Source of the DNA: Antilocapra americana
Taxonomy: Eukaryota > Chordata > Mammalia > Artiodactyla > Antilocapridae
Direction of reading: 5' to 3'
NCBI GenBank assembly: GCA_007570785.1
Contig: ML660774.1
Location: 6,229,404 to 6,293,403 of the forward strand
DNA length: 64,000 nt
The position numbers were made by a program, and so were the translations under genes. Position 1 is the first letter of the stretch. The number at the start of each line of letters is the position of its first letter. The notes under the pieces are model-generated. The model was given only the letters and a program-made list of their open reading frames with translations. It was not told the DNA's origin and made no database searches. Below are positions 12,180 through 24,383 of the stretch, piece by piece.

Positions 12180-12685
12180 GCACAGTCTTAAACAGAAACA
12201 GACTCACAAAGTTATGGTTACCAAAAGGGAAAAGGAGGGGGAGGAAGAAATTAGGAGTATGGAATTAACAGATACCCACTACCACATATAAAATAGATAA
12301 GCAATGAGGATTTACTGTGTAGAACAGTGAACTATGGGGCTTCCCTGGTGGCTCAGTGGTAAAGAATCTGACTGCCAACGTAGGAGATGCAGGTTTGATC
12401 CCTGTGTCGGAAAGATTCCCTGAAGAAGGAAATGGCAACCCACTCAAGCATTCTTGCCTGGGAAATCCCATGGACAGAGGAGCCTAGCGGGTTATAGTCC
12501 ATGGGGTCTCAAAAGCAACAGGTCTGAAGTGACTAGAACAACAACAGGGAACTATATTCGATATCTTGTAATAACCTCTAATGGAAAATAGTCTGATAAA
12601 ATATATATATGACTGAATCACTTTACTGTACACCTGAAACTAGCTCAATATTGTAAATCATCTGTATTTCAAGTTTTAAAAATAT
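12180..12685 (+). mobile_element. Artiodactyl L1 3' end split by a SINE
   Basis: L1 sense phrases flank the SINE: gttatggttaccaaaaggga and taagcaatgaggatttactg on the left, tgtaataacctctaatgg and tttactgtacacctgaaac on the right. Confidence 0.75.
12336..12540 (+). mobile_element. Bov-tA SINE inserted in L1
   Basis: Full head-to-tail Bov-tA: gggcttccctggtggctcag at 12337 to the diverged end near 12535. GAACTAT lies on both sides and may be part of the TSD. Confidence 0.85.
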
Positions 12686-12898
12686 GGAAGCTTGATCTAG
12701 AGGCAAATAACAGCTGAGAGCGGGGAAGAAGGAGGCATGTAAGCCTCCAGCCGCTGCTTATTTCTGCCAATTCCTGTTTAGGAGGGAGACGAGGGCTGAG
12801 AAGGGTAGAAGCCTGCTTATCAGATGAGATCAGTGTGAGGAGTTAGTCATCAAATGGAAAAACAATTTCTTAAAGTGGGGAGTCAGGAACAATGACAC

Positions 12899-13090
12899 AG
12901 AGACTTCCTGGTGGTCCAACGGTTAAGAATCCACCTTGCCATGGAGGGGACACGGGTTCAATCCCTGGTTGGGGAACTAAGATCCCACATGCCTTGGAGT
13001 TACTGACCCCGTGCCCCAGTGAAAGATTCCACATGACTCAACAAAGATCCTGTGGGCCACAACTAAACCCAATCCAGCCACGTGAGAAAA
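12899..13090 (+). mobile_element. CHR-type SINE
   Basis: gacttcctggtggtccaacg start, 'ggttcaatccctggttgggg' B-box region, CHR body to aatccagccacgtgag. Confidence 0.85.
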
Positions 13091-15174
13091 TAAGTGTTTA
13101 GGAATAATGACACGTGTTCGCCTGAATCACATCATTTTACTTCCAAAGACAGAAATAAACAGTCTGCCTATGGACACTCATCTCGCAACATCAGGCCAGG
13201 CTGTTTCAGGAGAACGGGTCAATGGACTAGGGAATTTCTGACTTTTGTGTAGAAAGCACACTTGAACGCAGCCTCCGCTGAAATCTGCTCTTGGTTTCTT
13301 ATTTGCTTTAAGCAGAGAAGAAACTTACAGCTGTTGAGCATTTCAGGTGCGGATGTCGGGATTCTTCTGACTTGCCTGTCATCTGTTATAATTGTCTCAC
13401 CGACACCGAAGATAAGAGCAGTTTTGAGTTACTCACCTTGATCGGTTTTTTCCAAAGTTTTCAAACTACTTTTCATATGAATGAAGTTTATTCTCCCTCA
13501 AATTGAGTTAGTCCATGTGATAGTTAACTAAAATACACATCAATGCCAAGGAAAAATGGCATCAACCAGTTAGGAAACAAATGTCACTAATTTAAGGCAA
13601 TGATACCACTCAACTGGTGAGAGTCAATTGCTTAGGACAGCCTGCGGGCTGAGAGCTTGCTGCCTGCGGTGGCGTCCATCCGTGAGCTTCCCAGAGGACC
13701 AGAAAACGTCAGTTAGTCAGACTAATGGATGATGTGATCAGAACCTTTGCTTGATGACCTCTGGGCAGAGCAGTTCTTATACTGAGCACCCAATGAGTTT
13801 CACCTAGTAGCGCAAGTTTCTTTGAAAATGTCAACTTTTAAGCAGCATGCAACTTGTACACATCACTTTCCATCTTGCCATTTGCGGCAAGTGAAACTGT
13901 ACCCACTAAAAAGTTAATTTGTAACTTTTGGACTAATCTTTAAATTAAGACCAACCATGAAAGGAAATGGATTGGCCACCATTAAAACTACCAGATCCAT
14001 CCAGACAGTCCTTCTGACTGGCGTTTCAGTTTCCTGTGCCTACAAGACACACGCGTGGTGACATCAGTGTTTTAGTATAACAGGGAAGCAAATGGAAGAC
14101 ACTAATCTTGTGTCCATTCTTAACTGAATTTTGTGAAATGTTTAATTGTCATTTACTGAGCTTTTTGATTATATCTTCCATACGACTTGCATTTGGCACA
14201 TGAGATAAATTTAAATATGCTCCCTTTTAAATGTAAGAACACAGGACTAAAAGTTTGAAGATGCCAGTGCTTTATTGCTTTCCCCATTATGAGGCAAAGA
14301 AACTTAACAATCAGAATATCATTGGCAATTTTTGCTCAAGAGTTTGGGCTCTTTCAACGGTAGGTCACAAAAACTTACCATGAACTACCTCCCTCAAAAA
14401 AGGAAATTTATCGGCACACATAATTGGGAAGGTTTGGAAGGCATTGCCCGCAGGGTGGGCTAGACTCGGTGACCTCAGCTTGGGGTCAAGCTTTTCCCTC
14501 AATTCTGTCTCTGGTACTCACGCCCTCATATTCCTTTGTCTCACCTGCATCACCTTCCACCCATCAGGCCCAAGTTGAATGACCTTCTCCTTCCTTTTCT
14601 GCTATGTATCAACAACAGACCCACACAGCCCTACCAAACCAAGTGAGCCTGACAGGGAATCCATCCACGTGTGAAACTAAAGGAGTTTCCTCTAAATCTA
14701 TGGAAATCTTCAGTGAAAAAGTTCTACTCAGCTTCTTATGAGACAACCCAACCTCCCTGCACAGATCCGAGTGTACAAAAAAATAATCCAATATTCACTC
14801 AGGTCAAGGGCAAGAGGTGAAGAGAAGGTCCATCATAGATCACAGGGGCAGGGCTCCTGGGGACCAGGGCTGGACCCCACGCACAGTGGAGCCTCTCGGA
14901 TCCTCTCTGCTGTCTGAGAAGCTCTCCAGAAATCAAAGGGCACCCCTCAATGGGAAGAACTCAGAGAGGAAATGAAAGAAAGAAGCTGAGACTCGGAAAA
15001 AACATTCAAGAGGCAAAGCTGAAATGCATTGGCAGGCCTGTGTTCCAAACAAAACAGCTACAACTTTTTAATGGAAGACTAATCTTTAGAATGATAGACA
15101 GGAATCATCTAACCCCTTCCAGAGCCACCTGGTGACCAGCACAGTAACAAGGATGGATAATGTGCCGAGATGGG
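13091..15174. other. Intergenic, repeat-poor
   Basis: About 2 kb with no recognised transposon or gene. The lack of ruminant SINEs is notable in this window and would fit unique, possibly constrained DNA, but I cannot test conservation. Confidence 0.4.
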
Positions 15175-15177
15175 GTG

Positions 15178-15785
15178 TGTTGCTTTCCTCCGGCTTCTGT
15201 AAGACATTACTTTAAGTGAGATGGCTTAGAACAATAGGGGGCTTCCCTGATGGCTCAGCGGGGAAAGAATCTGCCTGCAATGCAAGAGACCCGAATTTGA
15301 TCCCTGGTTAGGGAAGATCCCCTGGAAGAGGGCACGGCAACCCACTCCAGTGTTCTTGCCTGGAGAATCCCATGGACAGAGGAGCCTGGCCGGCTTCAGT
15401 TCCTGGAGTCACAAAAAAATCACTCAGCTGAGTGATAAGCGCTTAGAACAATAGGAAGTTACCCGCCTTCAGTTCTGGGGCCGGAAGCCTGCAATCCCGG
15501 AGTCGGCCGGCTGAGCTCCCTCTGGAGGCCGTGGGCGGTGGTGCAGCGTGGCGTGCCTGGCCTCCAGTTCCTCGTGGCTGGTGGCGGCGCTCGCCCCTCG
15601 GCTCTGTCTCTGACTCCACAGGGCCTTCTCTGTGTGTTTTTCTCTCCAGCCTGCGTCTCCCCTCTTTGTAAAGACTCTTGTCTTTGGATTCAAGCCCCCC
15701 CAGATAATGCAGGATGATCTCTTGAGAGCCTTAATGACATCTGCCAGTAGATTTTCCAAACAAGGTCACACTCACAGGTTTGGCA
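15178..15785 (-). mobile_element. MLT1-like (ERVL-MaLR) LTR, antisense, split by a SINE
   Basis: Antisense MaLR phrase order: cttctgtaagacattact and ggcttagaacaata, then after the SINE ttcagttctggggccgg, gttcctcgtggctgg, cacagggccttctctgtgtg, ataatgcaggatgatctc, aacaaggtcacactcacagg. Confidence 0.7.
15224..15455 (+). mobile_element. Bov-tA SINE with 15-bp TSDs
   Basis: GCTTAGAACAATAGG occurs at 15224-15238 and 15441-15455, bracketing a Bov-tA (15239-15440). The duplicated sequence belongs to the older MLT1-like LTR. Confidence 0.9.
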
Positions 15786-16185
15786 TGGTCGTTTTGTGGG
15801 AGATCAGTGCTCATCCCACTAAGCAAGGACTTGCCAGTTGCAAGATAAATGGAATTTCTGCTGAAACAGACGACTCTCAAAAGCTTTTGCTTTCTGGTGT
15901 TACACAGCGCAGTGGAAAATTAAAATTTAAAAACGAAAATAGCCTTCCTTTTCTAATGGGTAATTAAATGATTTTTTCTCTATTAGGGATAGTTTTTAAA
16001 ATAATTTTACATGGCCACATGTGTAAAAGAAGCCTTGGGAAAGGTGGGTTCCTATTGGTGGGAGGTGGACCTTTGCAGGCCCGTCACGTAGATAAAATAG
16101 ATCATAGGGAACTTCAAATTCCACCTACAGCTCTAAACTCCACCCTTTTCTTTCCTCCTGTTCAGAGACATTCCACCTTCTGCGT
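15786..16185. other. Intergenic, nothing recognised
   Basis: AT-rich unassigned sequence. Confidence 0.35.
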
Positions 16186-16189
16186 GTTT

Positions 16190-16640
16190 GCATCTATTTA
16201 CAATTTTTTTCTTGTGATGAGAACTTTAAAGATCTACTCTCTTAGCAACTTTATTTTTTTTTTCCTTAGCGGCTTTCAAACATGATACAGTATTGTTAAC
16301 TAAAGTCACTATGCTATACATCACACCCTCAGAATTTGTTTAATCAGTGAGCATCTTTGGAATAAAATCATCTGATAGAACCTTGATTATTTAAATTTCT
16401 AGAAATACACTCATTTGATCAAATCATTTTGAATTATTAACAGCTTATTTAATATATATTAATCTCTGTTCATGATTTAATCCCAAACTCTTGATACATA
16501 GCACAAAACTGCCCTCCAAAATTGTTATATCAGCTTACACTCCCATCAGGAACATAGAAGACCTATTTCCTCACACCAGCTCTCATCAACCTTGTTGGAT
16601 AATTAAAGAAACCCAAAGATCTAGTCGTCTCAGATTTTGC
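16190..16640 (-). mobile_element. Old L1 fragment, antisense
   Basis: Diverged antisense phrases: gttaactaaagtcactatgc, then ttgttatatcagcttacact and cccatcaggaacatagaag. Confidence 0.5.
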
Positions 16641-17585
16641 TGCTACGTACACGCAAAGCTGTTCATTGAGAATGTGAGGACAAAATAAATTAGCTTTCTG
16701 AGCAGTGACTAGAGCCTCACAGGGTGGAAAAGCATCTTAAACGAGAGCAAAACAGGTTGCACCTCTACTTCAGGTTATCGGGAGCTTGTCTGAAATAGTT
16801 TGTAATGAATGGTTTAGATCAATGAGAGGGTGATTCCAATTAAGGAATTCTAGCAGAGGGGAGAAGGCAACTTGAGGAAGTGAATGGCCGTTATTGTCTG
16901 AGATTAAAGCAGCAAACCCGTCCAATAAAGAGCACATTGTTTGAAAGACCTGATTAAGTATAGGTCTGAAAACGGACATGAGCACTGAGGGGAGGGTTGT
17001 TCTGACTGTAGAGACTGTAACATTGACCTTATCTTAAGTGAGTTATATTTTCTGGGTCTCAGCTGTGAGATTTCTCACTGAGCTGACCTCACAGTGATAA
17101 AATTGTCAGAGTTCGGGTTTGTCAACGCCATCTATCTGGGCAGACCCAGGAAAAATAATAAACGAGCGACTGTGTCAGGCTTAGATATAATCTCATTAGG
17201 AGGCCTTTGTCGGGAGATGGTGGGACCTGGATTATGGTGACCTAGTTCTATAACCCATTCTGAAATTCTCTGAGACCATTCCAAAACCAATTCTGCCTTG
17301 AATTAAAATACACATGTGGTAAAGTCATTTGGTGTTTCCAGTAAAGTCAGGAGCGAATCTCTAACACGTGATGCTGAGTGGATACAAAAAGGAGTTATGA
17401 CAGAGCTCTGACACTGAGCTTGGCACCTCAGAGGGCTGTTCAGAATCCCAAGGAAGCAAATCGTTCACCCACAAAGCCTAAGTTCTGCAGATAGGAAAAT
17501 CAACATGTATTTAAGACCTGGAAGAAATTGAGCTGTGGGGAGGAGAAGATGTTCAAGTGAAATTAAAAATAAAACCCACCACATG
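16641..17585. other. Repeat-poor intergenic stretch
   Basis: No gene or transposon recognised. About 16730-17240 is unique-looking with several AT-rich homeodomain-like cores; a candidate conserved element that I cannot verify. Confidence 0.35.
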
Positions 17586-17712
17586 GGGACTTACCTAGTC
17601 CAGTGGCTAAGACTCTGTATTCCCAATGCCCAGGGGCCCGGGCTCAATCCCTGACAAGGGAACCAGATTTACATGCTGTGCCCCCAACAAAGACCAGGAG
17701 CAGCTATATATA
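17586..17712 (+). mobile_element. CHR-type SINE, partial
   Basis: gggacttacctagtccagtg head and gggctcaatccctgacaagg B-box region. Confidence 0.75.
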
Positions 17713-17714
17713 TG

Positions 17715-17862
17715 CAAAAGAAAAACCTACCACATGGATGGGTGGACTTGGAGGGCATTATGCAAAGTGAAATAAGCCAGGCATGAAAATACTGTATGGT
17801 ATCACTTGTATGTGGAATCTAAAAAATACAATGAACTAGTGAATATGACCAAAAAACAAGGC
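17715..17862 (+). mobile_element. Artiodactyl L1 3' fragment
   Basis: Sense L1 phrases: gcaaagtgaaataagccagg, gtatcacttgtatgtggaat, ctaaaaaatacaatgaacta. Confidence 0.7.
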
Positions 17863-19750
17863 TGTTAGAAGGATGAAGGAGATCAGACGTGTAGAGGTTT
17901 GAGAACAATGCCTGGTACACAACAGGTCTAAATACATGTCGTCTCTGCTGAGATAAGAGATGTTTATCAAACACCTACTGTGTTTCAGGGCCAGGGAGCT
18001 GGCCCCTTGTCTCAGCCCACTGGAAAATGGACAAGAAACCCCCACGAGATGACCAGAGAAGTCATTGGTGCCAGGGGAGTAAGGCAGGACACCATGCCAA
18101 GCCACTCTGGGGCAGAGGACGGGACTCAAGGAAGACTTGCCAGAGGGAAGGACTGGTGGGCTGAACCCCTGCAACTGCTCGCTCGGTGAAGAAAGGTGCA
18201 GACAAGAGAGGGGAGAAGATTCCAGAAAGCAAGAGACTCTGTGCTGGTCGTTCTGGAAGCCTTGAGCAGGTCATGGAGGACGCCTGGTGGCAGAGCAGAC
18301 ACAGCTGAACCAGGAAGAGTGCCTCTGCCATCCTCGGGCATCTGAGCTTTATCCTAAAGCCAAGGGGAGGCCCTGAAGGATTTTAAACAAGCCCACCCCT
18401 AAAGGGTTAACAAACCAGCGTACTGCCGTCCACCCTGATCTTTATAGTGTATCTGCAGGAAAACCTATGTTTTTCTTTTGTCATCTCAAAAATACTTGTA
18501 GGAACATTTGTCTGGGTCTTGAAGGGTGGCCCATTTTTCCCGCATCGGTAGTTATGATTCCTTAAGGACAACCAGCTAGATAATACATGCTTGCTCGTGT
18601 GAGGTTTTTTCCCCCATTTCTTTGCTCATTTTGTGCAATCATTTACAAAAAAGGGCCCGCCGATTGTGTTTCTCCTCACATCCCTGATGTGGGATGGAGG
18701 CACAGTGGGGCCTTGCGCCGCATTTAGGGCAAACCTCGGGGCCAAGGGGTTGAGTCAGCCTGAGGGTCATCCGCAGATTTATTTGAGGAGATGCATTTAT
18801 GGTACTAAATGGCTGGGCTAAATGGGGCCATTATCTGGCCTTTTCGCTGCTGCTATGAATGTCCCTCCAGAAAGTGGGTATCATGCTTCCCGGGCGTGAC
18901 TTCGAGACAACATTTATGCCAGTTCCAGTCAATGCACACGCATGATCTTGGGTCATTTCAATCATGTTTCTTGAACACTTAGGCACAAACTCAGTGAAGA
19001 TCCTCTGTTAAATGTTTCCAGGGCAATCAAAGGCAGAAAGAGGGGGAAAGAGCAGAGATTTGTTGAATACTCAATGGAGTCTAGGGGTTGAAATGCTACC
19101 CTAATTTATTCATGGCTTGGAATAAGCCGAGAAAAAAAAAATCGTAGCTCTACATCCTGAGGGCCAATTCAAAGAATACCATCTTTCTTCCGGATCTGGG
19201 GGTGCCCTCGCCACTGGAGGTGAGGGAGAAGGAGCCCCGCTGACTGAGGACCATCCAGGGGACCATCTGCCAGGAGCGAGGAGCGGACTTGTCTCAAGCT
19301 GCCCCTCAGGGGCAGGCACCGCCCTCCGAAGGGAAACCGCTGGCTTCTGCGGTTCATCACCCCACCCTGCAAGTACACTCTGAGACACACGGCTGCTTCT
19401 TTTGAATTGTCTGTGCCAACACCCCAGATACCTTTCCCATACGTTCTTGTTTGACTTCCCCACCTCTAAGGTTTGTCCAACAGAAATGAGAACAGATTCT
19501 GGAAGAATATACCAGCTTTGATTTATTTAACAAGCTAATTGTGTACGTATAGGAATAAATAGGGGTGTACAGACACACAGAAATGCGGCAAATACCCATG
19601 CAGTTAGGCATCTCTGACATCAGATCTAGGCGTCTCATAAAAACCATGAGAAAGGGAAATGACTACTTAAAGAATTAAATTACTGCAGAATTTCCACATT
19701 CTAGGGGGAAAAGTAGTACTCATAGTAGGCAACACAAATGCTTAAGAAAA
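17863..19750. other. Intergenic, partly repeat-poor
   Basis: L2- or MIR-like traces near 17880-18000. About 18420-18950 holds no recognised repeat, keeps scattered CG dinucleotides and looks unique. No convincing gene. Confidence 0.35.
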
Positions 19751-19754
19751 TATG

Positions 19755-19972
19755 TGCATGCTAAGTTGCCTCAGTTGCATCCAACTCTGTGCGACCCCGT
19801 GGACTATAGCCCTCCAGGCTCCTCTGTCCATAGGATTCTCCAGGCGAGAATACTGTAGTGGGTTGCCATGCCCTCCTCCTGGGGATCTTCCTGACCCAGG
19901 AATCGAACCCAGGTCTCATGTCTCCTGCATTGGCAGGTGGGTTTTTATTTACCACTAGTGCTACATAAGAAA
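19755..19972 (-). mobile_element. Bov-tA SINE, antisense
   Basis: Antisense tail-to-head order: tgcgaccccgtggactatag, ctgtccataggattctccag, aggaatcgaacccaggtctc. Confidence 0.88.
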
Positions 19973-20287
19973 ACAAAGGGGACCTTTGGGTCAGGAAAGG
20001 GGACATCCCCTGCTCACTCTCTGTGGGTTGGGATTAGGCAGGGAAGAGTGGAGAGTGAGAGAAAACCAAATTACTGTGCTTGATAAAGAAAGGGCAGCAG
20101 GCACGGTCCTCTGGCCATTCTGGAGGAAAATGGCTTTGGGGGTCTGGGTGGTCAAAGGAAGAGCCGACGGGGAAGAAAACAGGCGTCCTGAGAAGACATG
20201 CCGGCAGACACCAACACGAGCAGGACTGCCGATGAGACCCGTGGCGGGGAGTGCAAAGGGACCTGAGGGTGTGATGTCTGATTCCTA

Positions 20288-20834
20288 CAGTCAGCCCTCA
20301 GCACCCAAGGGAGATGGACTGGTTCCAGAAGCCCTCCACCCACGGATACCGAATCCACGGATGCTCAAGTCCCTCATATAAAATGTTGCATTATGTGAGT
20401 ATAACTATACACACCTTCACATTTATTTTATTAATTTTTTAAATTTTATATTGGAGTATAGCTGATGAACAATGTTGCGATAGTTTCAGGTGGGCAGCAA
20501 AGGGGCTTAGTCATACATCTACATGTATCCATTCTCCCCCAAACTCCCCTCCCATCCAGGCTGCCGCATAACACTGAGCAGTTCCCTGCGCTCTACGGTA
20601 GGTCCATTCCAAATATAACAGTGTGTATGTGTTGATCCCAATCGTCTCTAGTTTATTTACAATACCTAATACAATGTAAATGCTACATAAACAGTTGCAA
20701 ATATTATGTTCCTGGCATGGCAAATGCCAGCTTTGCTTTTTTGCAACTTTCTGAGTTTAAAAATATATGTATTTTCCATCTGTAGCTGGTTGAGTCCACA
20801 AACTCGGAACCCACGCGTACAGAGGGCGGAGTAT
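20288..20834. mobile_element. Tigger-like DNA transposon split by an L1
   Basis: The left end carries cagtcagccctcagcaccc after a TA. The interior keeps atgctcaagtccctcatata and tacaatacctaatacaatg. The right end is tacagagggcggagta, roughly inverted to the left end, next to TA. This matches TcMar-Tigger elements. No transposase frame remains. Confidence 0.65.
20416..20628 (-). mobile_element. Artiodactyl L1 3' UTR, antisense, inside the Tigger-like element
   Basis: Antisense L1 3' UTR: ttatattggagtatagctga, aatgttgcgatagtttcagg, ttccctgcgctctacggtag. Tigger-like sequence continues on both sides. Confidence 0.7.
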
Positions 20835-21751
20835 AGCAGCGAGTCTTTGCCTGTTTGAGCAGTGATGTGAGAGTCTTCTTGGGCCCTACATGTTCATCAG
20901 ATTTTAGCACTGTTTGTGCTCTGACGAAAGAGAGAGGGGTGTGTTTAGGGTGGACAGAGCAGCCTTGGGAAGCAACAACATGGACAGAACACTGAGATTC
21001 AATAAAAGCAGGAATTTGTACCAACAGGTGACTGTGGGAATACAGTCCATAGACACCCTCTCCCCAGTTCTGGGGGAGTCATTAGAAATCTCAGTAAAGC
21101 CGTGAATGTTCTAGAGTCAGAGCTTGGCATAGGGCCTCCATCGAGTCTGTTTGGATATGAAAGAAAAAGGGAGATCTGCAAAAGCCTGGAGAACACAGAA
21201 GCATCCAGGCAGCTGACACTGAGCGCAATTCCACATAATTACGCGTATGAATCAAAAGCAAAGAAACCCTGGTGATTCATCATTTCCAGATTTGCTGCTC
21301 TGACTTCTTCATTGGGCACCAACTCACCCTACGGCCCGTGATGCCATGGTATTTCATTGGCTTTTCCAAAAGCCTTTTCAGTGTTGTTGCTGTGGGGTTT
21401 TTTTTTTGTGTCTGCTACAAAGGAGAGAGACTCTAGTAGACACAATTCCTTCTTTTTAATTCCTTCAATTAATGATGTGCCCGTTTCTCGTGTTCTCTAA
21501 TTGAAGCCATTTTTCCTCCTTTCACAAGTGCAGCACAGAATTGCCCTGTACATAAAGAAAGGCCAAATGGGAATGAACAATTACATTGTTTTCAAAATGG
21601 AAGTGATTTTCTTGGCTTTTCACACTATAAAAGGAACTTTCTAAAAAAGAAGCCTTTTTAAAAATCAGACAATGCAGAAAACTAAAGAGGAAAATAAAAA
21701 CTGATTTCCTACCACACAGCTTTTTTTTAATTTTGCAAAAACTCCATAATA
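20835..21751. other. Repeat-poor stretch with AT-rich homeodomain-like cores
   Basis: No gene or transposon recognised. About 21240-21660 contains several TAAT/ATTA cores (caattaatgatg, ctaattgaag, gaacaattacattg) and a TATAAAAGG near 21626. It resembles a conserved enhancer, but conservation is not testable here. Confidence 0.35.
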
Positions 21752-21972
21752 GATGGTGCTGCTGCTGTGCTGAGCTCAGTCATGTCCAACTCTTTGCAAC
21801 CCCATGGACTGTAGCCCACCAGTCCCCTTTGCCCATGAGATTTCCCAAGCAAGAATACTAGAGTGGGTTGCCATTTCCTCCTCCAGGGGATCTTCCCAAC
21901 CCAGGAATTGAACCCACGTCTCTGCATTGGCAAGAGGATTCCTTACCACTGAGCCACCTGGGAAGCCCAAGA
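21752..21972 (-). mobile_element. Bov-tA SINE, antisense
   Basis: tgcaaccccatggactgtag, gcaagaatactagagtgggt, then the head complement gagccacctgggaagccc. Confidence 0.88.
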
Positions 21973-21984
21973 GATAGCACACAG

Positions 21985-22215
21985 TTGTACAGCTAGCTTC
22001 GTTTCTTTCTAGCTCTATATGGTGAATGTCTTTCTATGTCAAGGAATGTGGAGCATTGTTTTAAGCAGCTGCATAGTATTCTGTTGGACAGAGTCCCTTC
22101 ATGTATTTCACCAGTCTCTCATTTACAGACAGTTTCAAAGCAATGAAGAGATAAATGGCCTTTTACCAACATTTTGCACGCTTGTCCAACTGCTTCCTGG
22201 GGATACATCCTAGAA
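21985..22215 (-). mobile_element. Old L1-like fragment, antisense
   Basis: Weak antisense L1 phrasing (gcagctgcatagtattctgt, tggggatacatcctagaag). Family uncertain. Confidence 0.4.
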
Positions 22216-23565
22216 GTGTGAGGTAGTGACTAATTCTTTAATGCATGTATTCAATACCTACTATGACACATCTCTGTTGGCACCGATAATAGAGCAATAA
22301 TCTAGACCAGCAAGGTCCCTCCTTCAGAGTTGTTAGCCTGGTAGAAAAGTTTTAAGTATTAATTAAACAAGGAATTCAAATAAAATGCAATGACTGTTTT
22401 CATGGGGAAAGTACAGTGTATTCTGGCTCAAAGGAAATGCACTTTAAACAGGCTCTTGCTACATCTTAGCTAATTGCTCCCTGAGCAACCTTATGTAAAT
22501 ATACCCTCCCCTAGAAGGTTTGCAAGCACCTTACTTCCACAGGCAACCCTGTGAACCCACATTTGTGTTGTCTTGGCCCATCCCAAATGTCAAAGTTGCT
22601 TCTCTTGACTGAACTCACGGTACAGTCATCATGTAAATGGGTCTCTGGTTACTTTTCTATTGTCCCGCCCATTTATTAAAAGACACTTCGCAACCCTACC
22701 TTCATGTAAGTACGGTTTCAGAAGCTGATTGCTTAATTTCCCAAAGATATGCTTCAATTTTCATACTCAGGCAAACTGTTCAGAAGCTGCAGTTGGTCCC
22801 CAGCCCCCTGACCCCCTGTGCTTCAAGGCCTGCGACCCTCAGTGTTTCTTTCTATCCACATGGGGCTGTTCCCAGCCCGACTTTTCCCAATAATTCCCAC
22901 CACTGCCTCGGAGAGCTCTGAGGACTTCTCATTAACACTTGATTCTTTCTGTACAAAATGCAGAAGGCTTTGGGTGGGTGGAAAGAGGGAACGAAAAAGA
23001 AGGAAGATTTTTAAGTATTGATGCAGCCTAGAAGAACCTGGGGAAGTTCACAAATCCCACAATATGCTTATATAGAGTATTCACTGGGCTACAGGCTTTC
23101 TCATCATTTCTGTTCTATAAATCAATCTGAAATCTCAAATACCATTTATTTATTCATTCACTCAGCCGTTACTGAGGCTGTGCAGGGCCTCCGAGTCTGA
23201 GGACAGAACGTATGTATGTGATTGTATGAACATCACAGATTATCTTGGGTTTCAGCTCTCGTTACATTAATGGAGCTACAGACTTGGAAAGTCATCTTCC
23301 AGCCGGTGGGGTTGGCAGGTTCCCCTAGAAGGTTCATTGTACAGGTCTTGAGGGTCTATCTGGTGACCCCCTCATGTGGAAAACTGGACCTGAGTGGCAG
23401 AGGATGTGGGGAGTGGGGCCTTCCTCAGGGTCAAGGAGGACACAGCTCCCAGATGACCTGAAATAAGGAGGTACCCATCATACAAGGATGGCCCTGGTGG
23501 CTATGGAGTTGCACCATCCTAGGGAGTAAGGCTATCATCATGGTAGGATCAGAATCTGTCTTTAG
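22216..23565. other. Intergenic, nothing firm
   Basis: A possible L2-like trace at about 22230-22350 (tattcaatacctactatgac). The rest is unassigned. Confidence 0.35.
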
Positions 23566-23566
23566 G

Positions 23567-23935
23567 GGATTTCATTGGTGGTCCACTGGCTAAGACTTCA
23601 AACTCCCAACGCAGAGGGCATGGGTTCAATCCCTGGTCAGGGAACTAAGTTTCCCCATGCCATGTGGTGTGGGGAAAATAAATAATAATAAAAAATACTT
23701 AAGAAAAGAAGGGGACTTCCCTGGTGACCCAATGGTTAAGACTCCATCTTCCAATGCCAAGGGTCATGGGTTCAATCCCTGGTTGGGGAACTAAAGTCCC
23801 ATGTGCCTTGGGGTGCAGCCAAAAATTAAAGAAAAAAAAAAAGTGCTGATATGAGACTTCCCTGGTGGTGCAGTGGTTAAGACTCCTTCCGGAGGAGCTA
23901 AGAGCCTGCATGCTGCATGGCCAAAAAAAACCAAA
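23567..23935 (+). mobile_element. Three consecutive CHR-type SINEs
   Basis: Heads at about 23570 (diverged), 23713 (gggacttccctggtgaccca) and 23852 (gagacttccctggtggtgca). The first two keep the B-box region; the third is short. All point the same way, and A-rich tails separate them. The poly(A)-rich stretch at 23935-24035 follows. Confidence 0.82.
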
Positions 23936-24383
23936 ACATAAAACATAAACAACATTGTAAAAAATTAAATAAAGATTTATTTAAAAATGGTTCACATAAA
24001 AAAAAAACTTTAAAAAAATGTTTAAAAAAAGAAATCTGTCTTTGGGAAATCTGACTTTTGCATACGACTGATATTTCCTGGAGGATTTTTCCCCCCACTG
24101 TCCCTTGTCAACACACTTTGGAGAATGCCAGCATGTCTTTTTCATACTAAGAGTCACAAGAAAGGGAGCTTCTGTGTGTGCTCAGGGGGCACTTTTCTTC
24201 TGGGAGGTTGGAGGGGCTCACCCTGGGCACAGTAAGAATGAGCAGAAGAATCAAAGCCATGTGACCACAAGAGCATTTTTTTTACCTTTCTCTGCACAAA
24301 AATATTCTTCTGCTGCTTTCTTGTCTTCTTTTCTGCCTTCTCCTTCTTTCTTGATCTCCCCCCTTCCCCATCATCCCTTTCTA

